Source: JADJOY01 sp046331705 [NCBI: bacterium] (GTDB lineage Bacteria > JADJOY01). Taken from it: a stretch of DNA of 64,000 nucleotides. A program made the translations under genes and the position numbers. The stretch lies in assembly GCA_046331705.1 (NCBI GenBank), contig JAXLQJ010000009.1, positions 143,665 to 207,664 on the forward strand. The letters run 5' to 3'. Under the pieces are notes generated by a model. The model was not told the origin of the DNA and did no database searches. It saw only the letters and a list, made by a program, of their open reading frames with translations. This document shows, in pieces, positions 63,893-64,000 of this stretch (position 1 is its first letter; every line of letters starts with the position of its first letter).

Positions 63893-64000
63893 GGTCGCTC
63901 GACCTCCCAACCATCCATCTCCGAGCGGAACGAGCGCCGCGACGCGCCGCGACGCGGGCCGCGGCCCTCGCCCATCGAGCGGATCGTGGCGCCGCCGCGC
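63893..64000. other. Right edge, no recognisable gene
   Basis: The last 108 bases follow the PLP-enzyme stop and show no convincing gene; any gene to the right is cut off. Confidence 0.4.

Overview
The window is very GC-rich (visibly around 70%), with short operons, start-stop overlaps (ATGA, GTGA), many lipoproteins and periplasmic enzymes, a bacterial enhancer-binding protein with sigma-54-type promoters, and a c-type peroxidase ending in a Cys/short hydrophobic/Arg tail resembling myxobacterial surface-sorting tails. This fits an uncultured delta-proteobacterial lineage (Myxococcota, Binatota or relatives), but no marker gene here fixes the taxonomy. No tRNA, rRNA, insertion sequence, phage gene or CRISPR array was seen.

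Layout. 1-5.0 kb: a truncated membrane PAS sensor, an arylsulfate sulfotransferase lipoprotein and a lytic-transglycosylase-like lipoprotein. 5.0-10.5 kb: a di-heme cytochrome c peroxidase, a small Spy/CpxP/ZraP-like periplasmic protein and a ZraS/ZraR-like two-component pair; both effector genes carry good sigma-54 promoter matches, so this looks like an envelope/metal stress circuit. 10.6-15.1 kb: a two-subunit biotin-dependent acyl-CoA carboxylase with a palindrome in its promoter. 15.7-18.4 kb: a CocE/NonD hydrolase and a TPR protein.

18.5-39.9 kb is the centrepiece: about 21 kb transcribed leftwards, encoding what looks like a complete secondary-lipid (PUFA/Pfa-like) synthase in two giant proteins. 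The first has tandem FMN-barrel domains, KS, AT, four ACPs and KR; the second has KS, AT, dehydratase and phosphopantetheinyl transferase, and is broken by a one-base frameshift. Tailoring genes follow: an alkaline-phosphatase-superfamily hydrolase, a beta-propeller/methyltransferase fusion, three SDRs (one with all catalytic residues lost), a stand-alone ACP and an esterase. These could build, tailor and release an unusual lipid. The product is unknown.

40.3-50.0 kb: a PqqD/degenerate-M50/HlyD adaptor and a TolC channel (possible export route), two family-4 glycosyltransferases (one frameshifted), a FabI-like reductase, a membrane GT-C-like protein and a NUDIX hydrolase: envelope and export functions. 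50.3-58.1 kb: ComM-like ATPase with a small conserved partner, a P1/NylC-type peptidase, a zinc-ribbon/AAA+ pair, an MNIO (DUF692)/DUF2063 pair with no visible RiPP precursor, and a CPBP-like membrane protein. 58.2-62.4 kb: three coupled genes including an SO_0444-type metal permease fused to an SPFH domain, with HflC- and HflK-like proteins. 62.6-63.9 kb: a small conserved protein and a PLP-dependent ACC deaminase/D-cysteine desulfhydrase homologue.
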